From positions 429,271 through 493,270 of the forward strand of contig CAJINV010000012.1 of NCBI GenBank assembly GCA_905178155.1: DNA of 64,000 nucleotides, in the 5' to 3' direction. Shown in pieces: positions 42,030 to 53,561 of the stretch. This DNA is from Amoebophrya sp. A120 (taxonomy: Eukaryota; Sar; Dinophyceae; Syndiniales; Amoebophryaceae). Position numbers and translations under genes: made by a program. How positions within the stretch are numbered: position 1 is the first letter of the stretch; each line of letters starts with the position of its first letter. The notes beneath the pieces are model-generated. The model was not told the DNA's origin and searched no databases. It saw only the letters and a program-made list of their open reading frames with translations.

Positions 42030-44003
42030 TCACTCATACATCCTCACCGCCCGCATGTCCTTCAAAAACTGCCTCAGATTTTCTATCCTTTCCCTGCACC
42101 TCGTGTCGTTCCGCTGCTCAAGCTCTCGCAGCTCCTCCGCATATTGCTTCTCGAGGTCTGCCAAGCTGACCTCAGGTTGTTTTACCGGGCCTTTTGCTTT
42201 CGTTCTTGTTCTTTTCGCGGTTTTTGAACTTGTTCTAGTACCCGCTGCTGGTGCAGCCTTTTGGGACGAAGAGGAAGCGGATAGTGCGGAGGAAGAAGAC
42301 AACATTGCAGCACCTCGCCCCCTCGCAGGCACCAGTTTCTTATCTTCAGAAGCCTGACTCGTCTCTTGCTTCGCGTTTGCCTTTTTGGTTTCACGACTTT
42401 TACTGCTTTCTACTAACGCCAAATAGATCTCCAGTTCCGACACGCTGAAGGGCCGCAGCCGGGTTTTCTGGATTCCTGCCGACGAAATGTAGTCCAAAAC
42501 ATAGCCAGTGACAGTTTCCTGCTCCTCGCAGTGGTCCCCCGTGTTTGACGTTCCATCGTCCTTCTTTTGCGTTCTAATCTTCCCCTCAGAAATCAACTGC
42601 TGGATCTGCGCGCGGGTTTTCGAGGGATCGAAATGCTTCGGGTTGAGAAGCTTCAGCTGCAAGAACTTGGTCGCGCTGGTGGACAAACCGGGAGCATCAG
42701 TTTCGCTCGGCTGTAGTGAGATTTTGCCGTCCACACCCATCTTCTTGCTGTTTCGCGCAATCTGCTCCACTTCCGAGGATTTATTGTCGGTGGCTTTTGA
42801 AGATTTTGCTGTGAGAAAGGATGTATCCTCTTCATCTTTGCTGGTCGACCAGCGCCCAGTTGTTGCTTTAGTGGTTCTTGTTTCGGAGCTCTTGCTATTA
42901 CCCTGATGTTGCGCCGTGGCTGCTGATTTCATCTTCCGTTCGTTGGACAAATCGTCCGGGTCGACGTCCTTCCGTGCTGAAGATTTTAGTTCCGGCTTCA
43001 ACACCTGCGATGCTTGTTTCTGGTCTAGTTTCAATCGCCTCCGCCTCTTCGCCTCCTGTAACGCGACTAACTCGTCTTTGTATAACAATGCACAACTCCC
43101 GCTCCCTCTCATTTTGTATAGCATGAACGGCAATACAAGCATCAGCAAGAGCGCCGGTTTAGCATGACAAATTTGCATATGAAATACTAGACTACTACGC
43201 CGGCGTCCAGGACGCCGGCGATAGGTCGTCTAGTAAGTCTAAAATTGAAAAACTATCATGAAACGCTACCGGAACAAATTTGGCGACAGAGTCGCGCTTG
43301 TGGGAATCTGCTAGCGGAGACGCGGCCACTAGTAGGAACCCTCTAGGCGGTTTTAGCATGACAAAACGGGCCCGCGCTTGCTAGTGACGCCGTTCCCTAG
43401 TAGCGGCCCGCATTAGAAGCGGACGCGCCCGCCTTCGTTCCCTGCGCTTCTGCCCCGTCCCAGCCCGGCCGCTGGCCTTGGCCTGCTTCCCGTTTCTTGG
43501 GCTGTCTGACTTCTACAAAGAACCACCCGCAGCGCTTTCTAAGCAAGGCCGTCCAGCGAAGCTCTCGAAGCGAGGCCTCTAGAAGGCAAAGAATTTCCTA
43601 GAGCCACTCCCGCTACTCCTCCTGTAGCCTCCCCCAGATATCCACCCAGATATCCCCCCAGACATCTCCCCAGACATCTCCCCAGACATCTCCCCAGACA
43701 TCTCCCCAGATATATCCCCAGATATATCCCCAGATATATCCCCAGATATATCCCCAGATATATCCCCAGATATATCCCCAGATATGTCCCCAGATATGTC
43801 CCCAGATATGTCCCCAGATATATCCCCAGATATATCCCCAGATATATATAGGGCTATTTAGGCTACCATAACTTGTCATGCAAACAGTGCCACGAGGCAA
43901 AGAGTGGAATGGGTATTTTGCATGACAAATGAGGAAGAGGCGGAGTTGTGCACTGTCGTACTTTGTTGAAAGGCTTCAAAAACTGTTTTCCGTCAACTTC
44001 CAT
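42030..44003 (-). CDS. Lys/Ser-rich coiled-coil protein, two exons
   Basis: ATG at 44003; exons 43961-44003 and 42030-43080; 362 residues. Removing the split family H introner joins MEVDGKQFLKPFN-K to DELVALQEAKRRRRLKLDQK in frame. Highly charged and Ser/Lys-rich through the middle, with FLQLKLLNPKHFDPSKTRAQ and a RPFSVSELEIYLALV segment, and a C-terminal coiled coil (SLADLEKQYAEELRELEQR...). The RRRRLK cluster could act in nuclear import. No known domain recognised. The hydrophobic start seen if the intron is read through is an artefact. Confidence 0.65.
43177..43850. mobile_element. Unknown 0.67 kb insertion inside an introner
   Basis: Replaces a short stretch in the middle of the family H introner. 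Begins with a long inverted repeat (43187-43233) around CGCCGGCGTCC/GGACGCCGGCG, flanked by CTAGAC...GTCTAG, and ends with a minisatellite. No coding potential seen. Confidence 0.55.
43625..43850. repeat. Minisatellite (CCCCAGATATAT)n
   Basis: About 18 units of 12 bp with variants CCCCAGACATCT and CCCCAGATATGT arranged in blocks, which suggests local unit duplication. It gives a spurious open frame of repeated IWGY on the minus strand. Confidence 0.9.
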
Positions 44004-44276
44004 CGTGTAGCCCGGAAAATGATAGTGGAGAACTCGTCTTTATTATCCCCCTCTTTTGCAATGAAAAATCAAAATTATGGTCGTCGTGCTGCCTAATTCA
44101 CGACGATCTGATTGATCTTCGCGCTTGCGTGAAGATTTACACTACCAATACACCCAGACCGCGGAAGATTCGCTGGCAAGAGCACCAGTGCTGTCGTCCA
44201 GGCACTGATTTGCTAGTTGTAGACAAGTGCTGCATGATAGTACATTTTTGTTTTTCAGGTTGTAGCTGTGTGCCTT

Positions 44277-45184
44277 TCAAAAAAGAAGGACTGGGACGAG
44301 TTGTCCAGTATCATAACAAGAGTTGTCGACGCGAGTGACTTTATCATTCTGTAGCAAGTCCAGTAATTCGGCTACTGTTTTGGACGGGAAATTTCTACAG
44401 TCAATTCTTGTGTGCTCCTTATCGTCGTCCCGCTGATCTTCTACTAACTCACTACCGCCTGCTTCTTCCGCTGAAGAAATTTTATGTGTTCCACGCTCGG
44501 GCTTCTTGCTTCGTTCTACGTCATTAACGTCTTCTTCACGTAGTTCCTCGACTGCGACTGCCGTGGGTGGAGCAGATCTTGCTTTCGTTGGTGCAGTATC
44601 AAATGCAAATATATCTGGGTCTGGGAGACTGCGAGGTTTGTCATGCATATTTGGCACGAACCATGATTGTCTGTGATGTATGCCGTAGCATCACAGATTT
44701 TTAGAACCCTTTCTGATGCCTGTTCCGCATGAGAACAAATGCCCTCTCCACTTAGCACCAACTGCGCTCCTCTTGCTTCTCATGCAATACAGATTTTTTC
44801 GGAGTCCAAACGTAGCATCACAGATTCCATTCTTTCCTGACCCAGACATATTTGCAATGAATATGCAGCTTCATTTCGCTGGTGCTTCCCGTTTTTTCCC
44901 TGCCGCGTCTTGGCCGTCTTCTTGTTCTTCTGCGCCGCACATGGTACTGATCCCCGGTGCAGCTGCTCTCCTGTGCCTTGCTGCAGCTCATGCTTTTCCT
45001 TAACACTGTTCACCGCTGTGTTCTTCACATTTCCCTTTCCCCCGCCGTCTTCAGGAGAGTGGCTCCTGTCAACATCGACCGGAGGAGCGTGCTCGTCGTG
45101 TTTCTGTGGTTGCTTTGATGTTCGTTCAGTGACAGTCGCGGAGCTAGTGGTTGTAGATCGGGCTCGAAGAGAAATTTGTCCCAT
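44277..45184 (-). CDS. Acidic/basic low-complexity protein, possibly N-myristoylated
   Basis: ATG at 45184; exons 44864-45184 and 44277-44596; 211 residues after removing a family B introner. The start MGQISLRARS fits the N-myristoylation pattern (Met-Gly, Ser/Thr-like residue at position 5), which favours this start although the frame is open upstream without an ATG. Lys/Gln/Glu-rich body (KEKHELQQGTGEQ, KNKKTAKTRQGK), acidic middle (VEELREEDVNDVERSKK), and a C-terminal TVAELLDLLQND helix. No domain recognised; membrane tethering is inference. Confidence 0.6.
44597..44863. mobile_element. Introner, family B (267 bp)
   Basis: Ends TATCAAATGCAAATATATCT and TATTCATTGCAAATATGTCT. Perfect TSD TGCAG. 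Removal joins QRNEAA to PTKARSAP in frame. Confidence 0.85.
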
Positions 45185-45666
45185 TTTCCGGTCGCGGTCC
45201 GGCTGGGGTTTTTTTTGCGGAATGTGAAAATGTAAGCCAACCCGAAAGTGTTGAAGCACTTTACAATGTATTAACAGACGAGTTTTGCAGAAAATCGCCC
45301 GAAAGATTGATTCGCGAGGGAAGATCGAAATGCTCTATACAAATATCGGACACACTACGAGGACCACAACTTCGTAAAAGACTACAAGAAGAAGTCAAGG
45401 CCTGTTGAAAGAAAGTGGAGATAAAGTTGATCATAAGTAGTTCCCTCGCGGCGTCAAGACTAACTGTGCAGATCGCAGAGCAAGTTATTGCAGGTGTTCA
45501 AGAGCGAAGATTGATTTTGATACTCTAAAAGTACCACGGTCTACCAAAATTTACACTAACACCCTGAATGCATCTTTTTCTATCGAGCTTCATTCTTCCT
45601 TATGTCTGGAGTGATAGATCTTCCACTAGCGAGTGTCTTCCAATTTCAGGGTGTAGCTTACATTCC
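45185..45666. other. Intergenic region
   Basis: Nothing recognised. Confidence 0.4.
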
Positions 45667-48600
45667 TTATTTTTCGACAAAGAAAAGCTCGTCGGTATCG
45701 TCAGTAAAGTGGGCACCCCGGAGGTCCACTGCTTTAGCTTTTGCTGGTGGTGGTGGTTGAATTATCGGTGTAGAGCTTTTTGCTTCATCCAGGTCGTGAC
45801 CCTGCAAAGTACTAGACTCCTCTAGCTGCTCCCTCCCGGACCCACATGCTTTTCCACCCGCTTCGCTCTGCTCCGATGCTGGCGAGAGCGAGGACGACTC
45901 GACAACCGAAGGATCATCTACTTTCGACGTACTATCCCAACCGCTACCGCTCCACTCTGCTTTTCGCAAATAAACCATTTCGTACTGCAAACTTTCTTCC
46001 CACTCATCCGCATGCAGCTGCAATATTTTGTGCCAGGCGGAGGGAGTAATTTCTTCGTCCTGACTCGGCACCATTCGGCTCAACCTCCGGCAGGCGGGCA
46101 GGAGGCTGTGCAAGATTTGCAGCGCGTTCTGTTCCTGCTGTTTTAGTTCCGCGGCGGAGTAATCATAGCTTGTGGGAGAAGTTTTCATCATCTGGTTCTC
46201 GTAATAGGTGTCATAACTGAAACTGCTGGTCGTGTTTTTATCGCTAAGAAATCCCCGTGAATTCAGCCATCCCCGGCGAACACTGCCCAGTACTTTCCTC
46301 AAGGATGGGTTCTCGTGAAGGAATTCCACGAGACCGAGAATCTTGTTGCTCATCCTGTCGCAAGACGAGTTCGTCTTCGGGTCTGTGGCTCCTTCGTCGC
46401 CAGCAGCAGGTGCAGGCGCACGCCCCGGACTCATCAGATCGGAGCTCATCACAAACAGCCGCTGCCGCTGCGTGTGCTCCTCTTTGTGCTTGAAGCAAGC
46501 CGTGCTGATCTCGTGCCGCAGGAAAAGGAGCAGTGCGAAGGTTTGGTCCGTGATATCAAATGCAAAAATGTCTGGGTCTGGAAAGTTGTGATGCAGGTCA
46601 CTGAATAATAAGGACACTGTAATGCGCCGCCAAGCATGACAAGTTTCTCCACGCTTCTGTGTTGCGTATTCCGCATGAGAAACTGCGCGTTTGCATGACA
46701 GGCTAGAGGAGCTCGTCTTGGTTGCCACGCAATACAGGTCCCAGAGTCATGCCAGACTAGCATCACAAATCTCGCAATCTCCCAGTCCCAGACCCAGACA
46801 TTTTTACAATCCATACGTGAGCCTTTTCTGCAAGTTGTTCGCTCGGAGAAATTGCTTCAATAGTTTCTGTATGCATTGCAAACGTATCTCATTCGTAGTA
46901 ACTGCAGGCATGCTCCTACTATTTTGTTTATCTAAATTAGCATTACAAATTCCACTTTTCTACTTCTTGGGAAAATTTGTCATGCGATTTCCACTAGTAC
47001 GATACTTTTGCAATGCATATTCTGCAGCCTCGTGTCTTCGATGTCTTCCGCTTTCCGCTCAATGTACTCCTCTATGACAGTGCACAACTCCCCCTCTCCC
47101 TCATTTGCATAGCATTAACGGCAATACAATCATCAGCAAGATTGCCAGTCTTGCATGACAAATTTGCACTGGATTGTAGTGCTATTTGGGCTACCAGAAT
47201 TTTTCATGCAAACAGTGCCAAGAGGCAAAGGGTGGATTGAGTATTTTGCATGACAGATGAGGGGGAAGGGGAGTTGTGCAATGTCATATCTTCAATCTCC
47301 AAGTCGGTCCAATCCTCCAGGTAATCCTCGGGCACGTGCACCAGGGATTTCTTATCCGGAAGCAGAGTGCACGCTGCTTGTTGAAGCTTTTCCAGATCTT
47401 GGGGTGTCAGACACCAGGACGGGGTGGCATTTTGAAGCACCATGGGGGCGGTGGTCTCGACATTATCTTGGGACGCGAAGAGATCTTCCGGATTTTGATC
47501 GGCAGAAGCTGAAGTGGCGAAGCAATGCTGTTGGCTGTGAGGCGAAGACGAATTGGCTTGCAGGTCAAGGTGGACTTCGTGGTCAATCACAAGGGAAGCA
47601 GTTCTTGCGCCGGAAAAAGGAGGAGGGGACCCTGCTGCGACTACGCCCTCAATTTTTGCAGGACCAGAAACGGCTCTTCCGCTTGTGTTACTACAAGCTG
47701 CACTGCTGGCGCTAGTACACAGAGCCAGGCTCGCGAGGGCTGAAAAGACGGATGATGCTATGTTGGCTTCCACCGAAGGGACGGCGGTGGTTTTTTCCGC
47801 GCCAAACACCCCTGATGGTTCACTTGGCCCAACTTCTCCGATTGATTGCGTTACTGGGAATGCTGGACGACCCGCCGCACCAGAAGAGGTAGAGCAAGAG
47901 CTTTCAGGAAAACAGGCAGATGAGGACACAGGGAACTGAGCCGAGTTTTCGGCTGGTGTTTGCTCGACGTTGCTGCCAACTGCGTTCTCCGCCAAACGAT
48001 GCCCTGCATTCGACGCGGCCTGCTGCTGCTGCTCCGCAAAATTCCGCAAGAACGTCTCCGAAAATTTCACGCCGAACGAATGCGCCGCACGAGTTGTTCC
48101 ACCGTTCGGGAGATCAACCAATAAAAATCGTTTGTTCTCAGACAGAACGCTTTTGATGAACTTCCGTGCCATGCTTTGCGCCCTCTTGTCCGCCCGCAAG
48201 GAATCTTCCGTAAGAGTTTCGAAGCAATTCACTTTTCTGCGTCTCGCAGATTCTTTCAGTGCATCGAAGAGTGATGCTGTAGCATTATCATCCGTACTAC
48301 AAGAACTTGTTAGCGCTATTTTCAAGTTGTCACACAGCGGCTCGTTGTGTGCGCTGACTTCAACGCAGCACTCCAGAGCGTCCTCCCCACACTCGAGCAG
48401 CTCGCGGAAAAAGAGACACGCGATCGGGTCGCTTGGTTCGAAGTTCAACGAGTCTGTATTTTCCTCGCTGGCATTACTGATGTCGCCCCCTTGTGGCCCA
48501 CGCTCGCCGGACGATACTACAGCATGACCTGCGACTCCGTCTATTTTCGCGACAACTTCCAGTGGGAGCGCAAAAGATGAAGATGATCCGCCGGCTTGTT

Positions 48601-50677
48601 TGTCCCTTTCCTCGCCGATCAAGTGCCACTGGTTGAGGCCGGAATGCGGATCTTGACCATCATGTTGCCCGCCGTCGGTCCTGCAGCTGCTCGTGCTGCT
48701 GGTGGCCACCTGCTGCACAAACTGTCCCCCACTGATCCTGTTGATACAGCTTTCCGCGGCAGTAATACTCGTCGTCCCACAGGTTGTAGAAGTACTTGCA
48801 GATGAATTTATGCCGGTTTGCATTTTATTTTCGCATTCGTTCTGCTGCGGACAAAACGAAGCGCGTGCAGTCTTGAACGAATCCAAGGAATAGTTGTGGA
48901 ATGAAGTGTGCTCATGCTCCACAAACCGCTGGAGCCCCTCGTGCTGAAAATCTGTCTGCGGTGCAGCGACTGTGACGGACACGCCTGCTGTGGTGCTCAT
49001 GTGAAACTCTTCAGCCACGACATGGTCGTTGTATCGGCTTCTTTCTTGACCTCCTAGGACCACGGGAGCAAGGGGACGACGACCCACAGCAGGTGTAGAG
49101 AACATCTCGACTGGAGTAGCAGTCGCCTCACTGGGGAAGAGCAGTGGTGGTGTGGAGTTGAAGCGAGCATGAGACTCCCTCCCGGGGTAAAACTCGGGTG
49201 CCTCAGGACTGAGCAGGGGAGTACTAGACGAAAAGGACTTCTTTTTCTCCTCGTCGGCGCTGTTTGTAGTTGCAGCACAGGGTAAAAACGCACAAGCTGC
49301 ATGCTGTTGTGGCAAAGCCGCGCTCGGAAAAGTTCTCACGGATGATGATGATGCTGTGCGCGCTGGTGTTGATGACCCACCTTCCTGGCTATTCACGACA
49401 GCGACCACTGCGACGGAACTACGGAATTCAGGATCAGGAATTAGAATTGGTCTTTGTATCAACAGATTACTAGCATTGTCCTCATCTTCATCTTCACCCT
49501 CGCTGTCGTCATCATCTTCCGAATCCGAGGAACCGCTCCCGCTGGACAAATAGCTCATCAACTCTTCCGGCGCCACCTGTGCCATTTCCCTATCCACGCC
49601 CGAAAACAACCAACCCGGCCCATGCCCCCCGTAAAAGGCAGCTGTCTCGCACAGGAAAACCCGGAAGTGGTTGCGCTGTTTCTGGTGCATTGTGGGTTTG
49701 ACCACAAACCTGCCGTCGGCTTCGAGAATGTTCATGATTTTCTGGCGTGTGCCTCTGGTGTAGGCAGGGTGGCCGCTGAGCGGCTGTGGGTTTCTGTTGC
49801 TAGCATCATCTTGCAAGAACGGCGGCGCCATGCTAAAAGCCGTTCCCGACCAACCGTTCTCCTCCTTCACTAGCAGATGCTTCATCTGCGGGAAGTCAAT
49901 CAGCAAATCTTTGCTGTGCACCCACTGCTGCGTGCTTTTTTCCGCGGCCCTTGAGCTGGAGCTGCCCCGTCGAGAAGATGTTCTTTCTATTGAGGAAGTG
50001 CGAGAAATGGCCTGGGTAAGTAGGTGCTGCTGTCGCGGAGAAGAAGAAGCGCTCAGCCCCAAAATCGTTTTTCTCGCTTCCAGTTCGTCGTGAATCAACC
50101 TGGCGATCGGGTGCTCGGAGACAGCTGCATCGTGGGTTGTGGTAGTATCTTGTGCGCCGGGAACATACTGCGGGCGGAAAAACTCCTCCTGCGCAGCGAA
50201 AGTCGTGGCCACCTCTGTATTGAATGGCGACGCGCTGCTGTCGTTGCGCAGTGGAGTTGGCACAGATTCTAACGTTCTTGCAGTACCTGAACACTGCATG
50301 TTCCCGACAACCTGCGAGAGGAAAATATCAAGATCGGGGTGATTTGTACTTTCAGGCGCTCCTGCGTGGTTGTAGTGGTCCGCGTGAAGATAGGATGCAG
50401 AATTATCGGACAGGGAGCTATGCTGTACCTCCGGCACTACTTCCGGAGGGCTAAGATTCCTAGGATGTTCTGGAACTACACCAGCCGGCGGCACAACAAC
50501 ATGCAGCGGACAGGCTCGATTTTGATGATTCCATTGCTCAATAAGGTCCAGCGCCACGTGATCCATCTCAAGGATGCTTTGTGCCTCACACGGTCCTCCG
50601 GTGGGATGGCTCTGCTTGCGGCATTTTGCAGATATAACTCCTACACCTACGTCACGCACATCTTCAGCAGACGACAT
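45667..50677 (-). CDS. LPACRR-family protein, 1455 residues, four exons
   Basis: ATG at 50677; exons 47289-50677, 47020-47072, 46816-46869, 45667-46553. Three introner removals give one open frame of 1456 codons. The first exon is long, Ser/Thr/Gln-rich and probably disordered, with an acidic run (SDSEDDDDSEGEDEDED) and a DPIACLFFRELLE segment resembling DPIAEVCYDYL in the 28.5 kb gene. The small exons build a coiled coil (EEYIERKAEDIEDTRLQK, LLKQFLRANNLQKRLTDQT). The last exon carries LVEFLHENPSLRKVLGS, ILHSLLPACRRLSRMV and ADEWEESLQYEMV, the family unit, then an acidic/Ser tail. Without introner removal the locus looks like two unrelated genes. Function unknown. Confidence 0.75.
46554..46815. 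mobile_element. Introner, family B (262 bp)
   Basis: Ends TATCAAATGCAAAAATGTCT and TATGGATTGTAAAAATGTCT. Perfect TSD CGTGA. Removal joins LQKRLT to DQTFALLL. Confidence 0.87.
46870..47019. mobile_element. Introner, family A (150 bp)
   Basis: Ends TATGCATTGCAAACGTATCT and TATGCATTGCAAAAGTATCG. Perfect TSD TTCTG. Removal joins DTRLQK to LLKQFLR. Confidence 0.88.
47073..47288. mobile_element. Introner, family H (216 bp)
   Basis: Ends TATGACAGTGCACAACTCCC and TATGACATTGCACAACTCCC. TSD TCCTC/TCTTC. Removal joins DLEIE to EYIERKAED. Best intact reference for family H. Confidence 0.87.
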
Positions 50678-51298
50678 GGTGCTTGTTCCTCAGCGACATT
50701 ATAGAAGATGAAGACATAATATAGTAGAATGTCTAATATGTCAATTAATTCAGCTATGTCAATGCTCTTGCAAATGGAACGTCTAACACTTCGACGTCAA
50801 TCTCAATAGTGATAGTACTAGTGCTGCTACACTATTACGTGGTCCTTCATATTAAGTGCATACCACTGACGTCACCACTCATCTTCAACCTATCTTCAAG
50901 AAGGATCGCTGAGAAGTGAAAACTTATACCGTGCATCTTTCAACAATAAGATGAATCCCTCTCAAATAAATGAACTGTTGAGACATGAGAAACCAGATCC
51001 AACACATTGACCTTTCGCTTTCCTCCGCAGTAAAGAACAATGGAATATCTTCTCACTCACGACCTATCTGGAACGCACTACATCCGCTTCCTGCACTTCC
51101 GAAGCGACTGTCAAGTCCTCTCCAGAACCAGAGCCCCAGGCACCGGTCTGTCGGTGGAAAAATGTTCCAAAAACGTACTCGAATCCATTTCTTTGGCAAA
51201 GATTCATTTTTTATTTTTCGACTTTATTAGGATTCTTGTTCTAGTACATTCTTCGTGTTCTTTTTTTGTTCGCCGTATTGCGGATTCGAAGCTGCCAA
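50678..51298. other. Intergenic region
   Basis: No gene. A CAGATCCAACACATTGACC stretch near 50993 recurs, slightly altered, near 53120, in both cases beside a GAGCTGTTGAGA-like stretch, so this region and 53050-53150 share duplicated sequence. Confidence 0.4.
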
Positions 51299-52424
51299 TC
51301 ACCTCCAACCACAACAGCTAAAGAACGGAAAAAAAGAGCCGTCGTCGGCGGCTTTGTTCAACCGGGCTACCGGATCTGTGTCGTCTTCTTTAACCTCCAC
51401 CTCCGGACGATCAGCAGCAAGACCGGCATCGTAAGTTGCCAAGTCCTGCATCCGCGCTTTCCAGGGCTGATATTTGTGCTCTAACTTCTGGTTGATTTGC
51501 TCCCTCTGGGTAAACGACGCCACTGCATCATGATCACCCTTCAGCATCCGCTTGCCGCAGTACTGGCCGTGTTCCGCGAAGTCGAGCTTCCCGTCGTTGT
51601 TCAAGTCCGCCTCCGCTGGACACACGGTATTCTCCTCCCCCTCCAGCACACCGCTGTGGTCCGTGTCCAGCGAGTCGAATTTGATGGTGATCAGCACGTC
51701 GCTCGTCGTGACTCTGTGCTCAGATGCGAGGTCTTCGACCATGGTGTAGTAGTGATTTTGCGCCGCGGCCGCGATGTTCCTGGCCTCTTTCAATTGCTGC
51801 AAGCGGCCCTTGCTGCTGAACAGGGTCTGCAGTTGGGGAACGGGGGAAATTTGTGAAAACGACGCGGGTTGCAGGTTCGAAGCTGCGAGAGGTGTGGTTT
51901 GGCCTGTGGTTGTGTAGCCGAGATACTTGTGGCGAATAGCGAACAATAGTATTCTGATGCGGCAGCAGCTGAAGAAAGTTTCTGCCTTCGTTATTTCCTT
52001 ATCTTCTTCCGTACCTCCTGTGTAGGTCGGGATCATTAAAATTAATAGCATACGAATACCTTTGCTCACACTGGCGGTCTTCGGAGCCATACGCTGCGGC
52101 TTCGACGTAGGCGTTGTAGAGCGGGAATCTGTGTTAGAATTGGATTGCTGGTAGTTTGATGGTTTTGGTACGAATCAATAATTTGTTCAGACAAAATTCT
52201 CCATCTCCTTCGCTCAAGCCGTTTTTATGGCTCTGCATCATTCTCCTTTTAGCTTTTGCATGAGTCCGTTGTTAAAAAAGCAATATATTACCTTTCGCCG
52301 TTCCGCCAGCCGCATTGGTTTCGGGGCTGAAAGCCTCTGCATTATGGTCCACGATCGACTGCACGACATCCGCTGCAGCCAAAGGGAGTGATAGCAAGAG
52401 GGTAAAAAGCGTAGCAGCTCGCAT
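51299..52424 (-). CDS. Secreted EF-hand calcium-binding protein
   Basis: Exon 1 (52292-52424, ATG at 52424) encodes a clear signal peptide, MRAATLFTLLLSLPLAAADV. A GT-AG intron (52129-52291) follows, and exon 2 (51299-52128) continues in frame; 320 residues in total. Two EF-hand loops lie in the middle: DTDHSGVLEGEE and DLNNDGKLDFAE, both with the expected Asp/Asn/Ser, Gly and final Glu positions, so calcium binding is likely. Upstream is a helical stretch (LQQLKEARNIAAAAQNHYYT). The leader points to the secretory pathway. Part of exon 2 near 51930-52055 is hydrophobic and might hide another small intron. Confidence 0.75.
52129..52291 (-). other. Canonical GT-AG intron (163 bp)
   Basis: Minus-strand donor AAAG|GTAATATATT and acceptor CTAACACAG|ATTCC. 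No TIRs, no flanking TSD. Frame continues across it (GGTAK-DSRSTTPTS). It shows that ordinary spliceosomal introns coexist with introners. Confidence 0.75.
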
Positions 52425-53561
52425 GATAACTTGCTGATGAGAGGAAGAACTTCTATATCAATCTTCTACAAAAACGCGAGAACATCAATACCTAGATAAA
52501 CTTTGCCCTTGAACTTTATTCACGACAGGAGAGGAGCCGCGACGCCGTTAGAGTTGGGAGGTGAACTTAAAGGCGTCAAGGTTTGGAAAGTGTTGCGAAA
52601 CGTAATTCTTGGGGGTGGGGGATTCGGTCTGAAGAGAGAGAACGACGACTCGTCGGACACCCAGAGGACCGATACTACACGAGAATCGACCCTGGCTGGA
52701 CCAAGGCCCTGAAGATGATCACAAAATCAATAAAACACCTTCTACAACTGGGTATAATGCCAGGCACGAGCGACAGCGCAAACTTTGGTGAAATAATTGA
52801 CGACAAGAATAGTCGAGCCTTTCGAAACGGACCACCTCATGCCTTGTACACGAACAAAACTCCACTCGCTAGGCGACAATAAAGACGTTTACGCGATTCT
52901 TTCAAGCAAAATTGCACTCTTTCAAGCATCAAAACCGCTCCGATCTCGAGTGGTTGAAACGAATACCACCAAAAATCACAGCGGTGCACACCAACAGAGA
53001 CGCTTACGCACGTTGGTGGTTTTCGTTTTCGAGCTGAAAGTGTTCTCCTTTTCAATGTAGAATCACTCTCAAGAAGATGAGCTGTTGAGAGTTCTCAGGC
53101 AATAGATCACAAAGCACCAGGTCCAACACATTGACCGTCCGAAGGGGAGCACAACAAGAACAAACTGCTCGTCTCGTCAACCTAACATCTTCCTCGCCAC
53201 CAGCACCGCCTTCAGGAGGGTGCATCACAATAACTACGTGTAAGCCTCCTAGACGTGAGTTCTTGCATCTTGGCCAAATAGAACTTTATCTTTTTTACAA
53301 CGTTACGACAGGAACGCAACACACTTCTTGAAATTGTCCTCTCAACAGAAGTTGTGTCGCTTTCTAGTGCAGTAGTTCTTGGAAGTCTTTATCTTTTCGT
53401 CAATCTTTGCGATTGTTTTGTGCAATATCTTGGAAACTATGTCGTGATTGGAAGACGATGACGTTGAACTTGAAGTGTTTTCTTCTCCAGGAGGATGGAG
53501 GATTATTTTTAGCTTTGGATACAACTTATAATCTCAGATGCTACTGCATCAGAAACGTCTA
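52425..53561. other. Intergenic region with a possible coding fragment
   Basis: A plus-strand frame at 52583-52882 reads EDRYYTRIDPGWTKALKMIT and GIMPGTSDSANFGEIIDDKN, which looks protein-like but has no clear start and I do not recognise it. Otherwise nothing. Confidence 0.3.

Larger units (their letters stand above)
43081..43960. mobile_element. Introner, family H, split by a 0.67 kb insertion
   Basis: Ends TATAACAATGCACAACTCCC and, on the right, TACGACAGTGCACAACTCCG in reverse complement. Perfect TSD CTTTG at 43076-43080 and 43961-43965. Outer parts match the intact copy at 47073-47288. Confidence 0.82.

Noticed and set aside
43625-43850. CRISPR-like regular repeat
   Set aside because: Units are contiguous 12-mers without spacers, in a eukaryotic context.
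43613-43900. Open frame encoding repeated IWGY units
   Set aside because: It is a reading of the 12 bp minisatellite inside an introner, not a gene.
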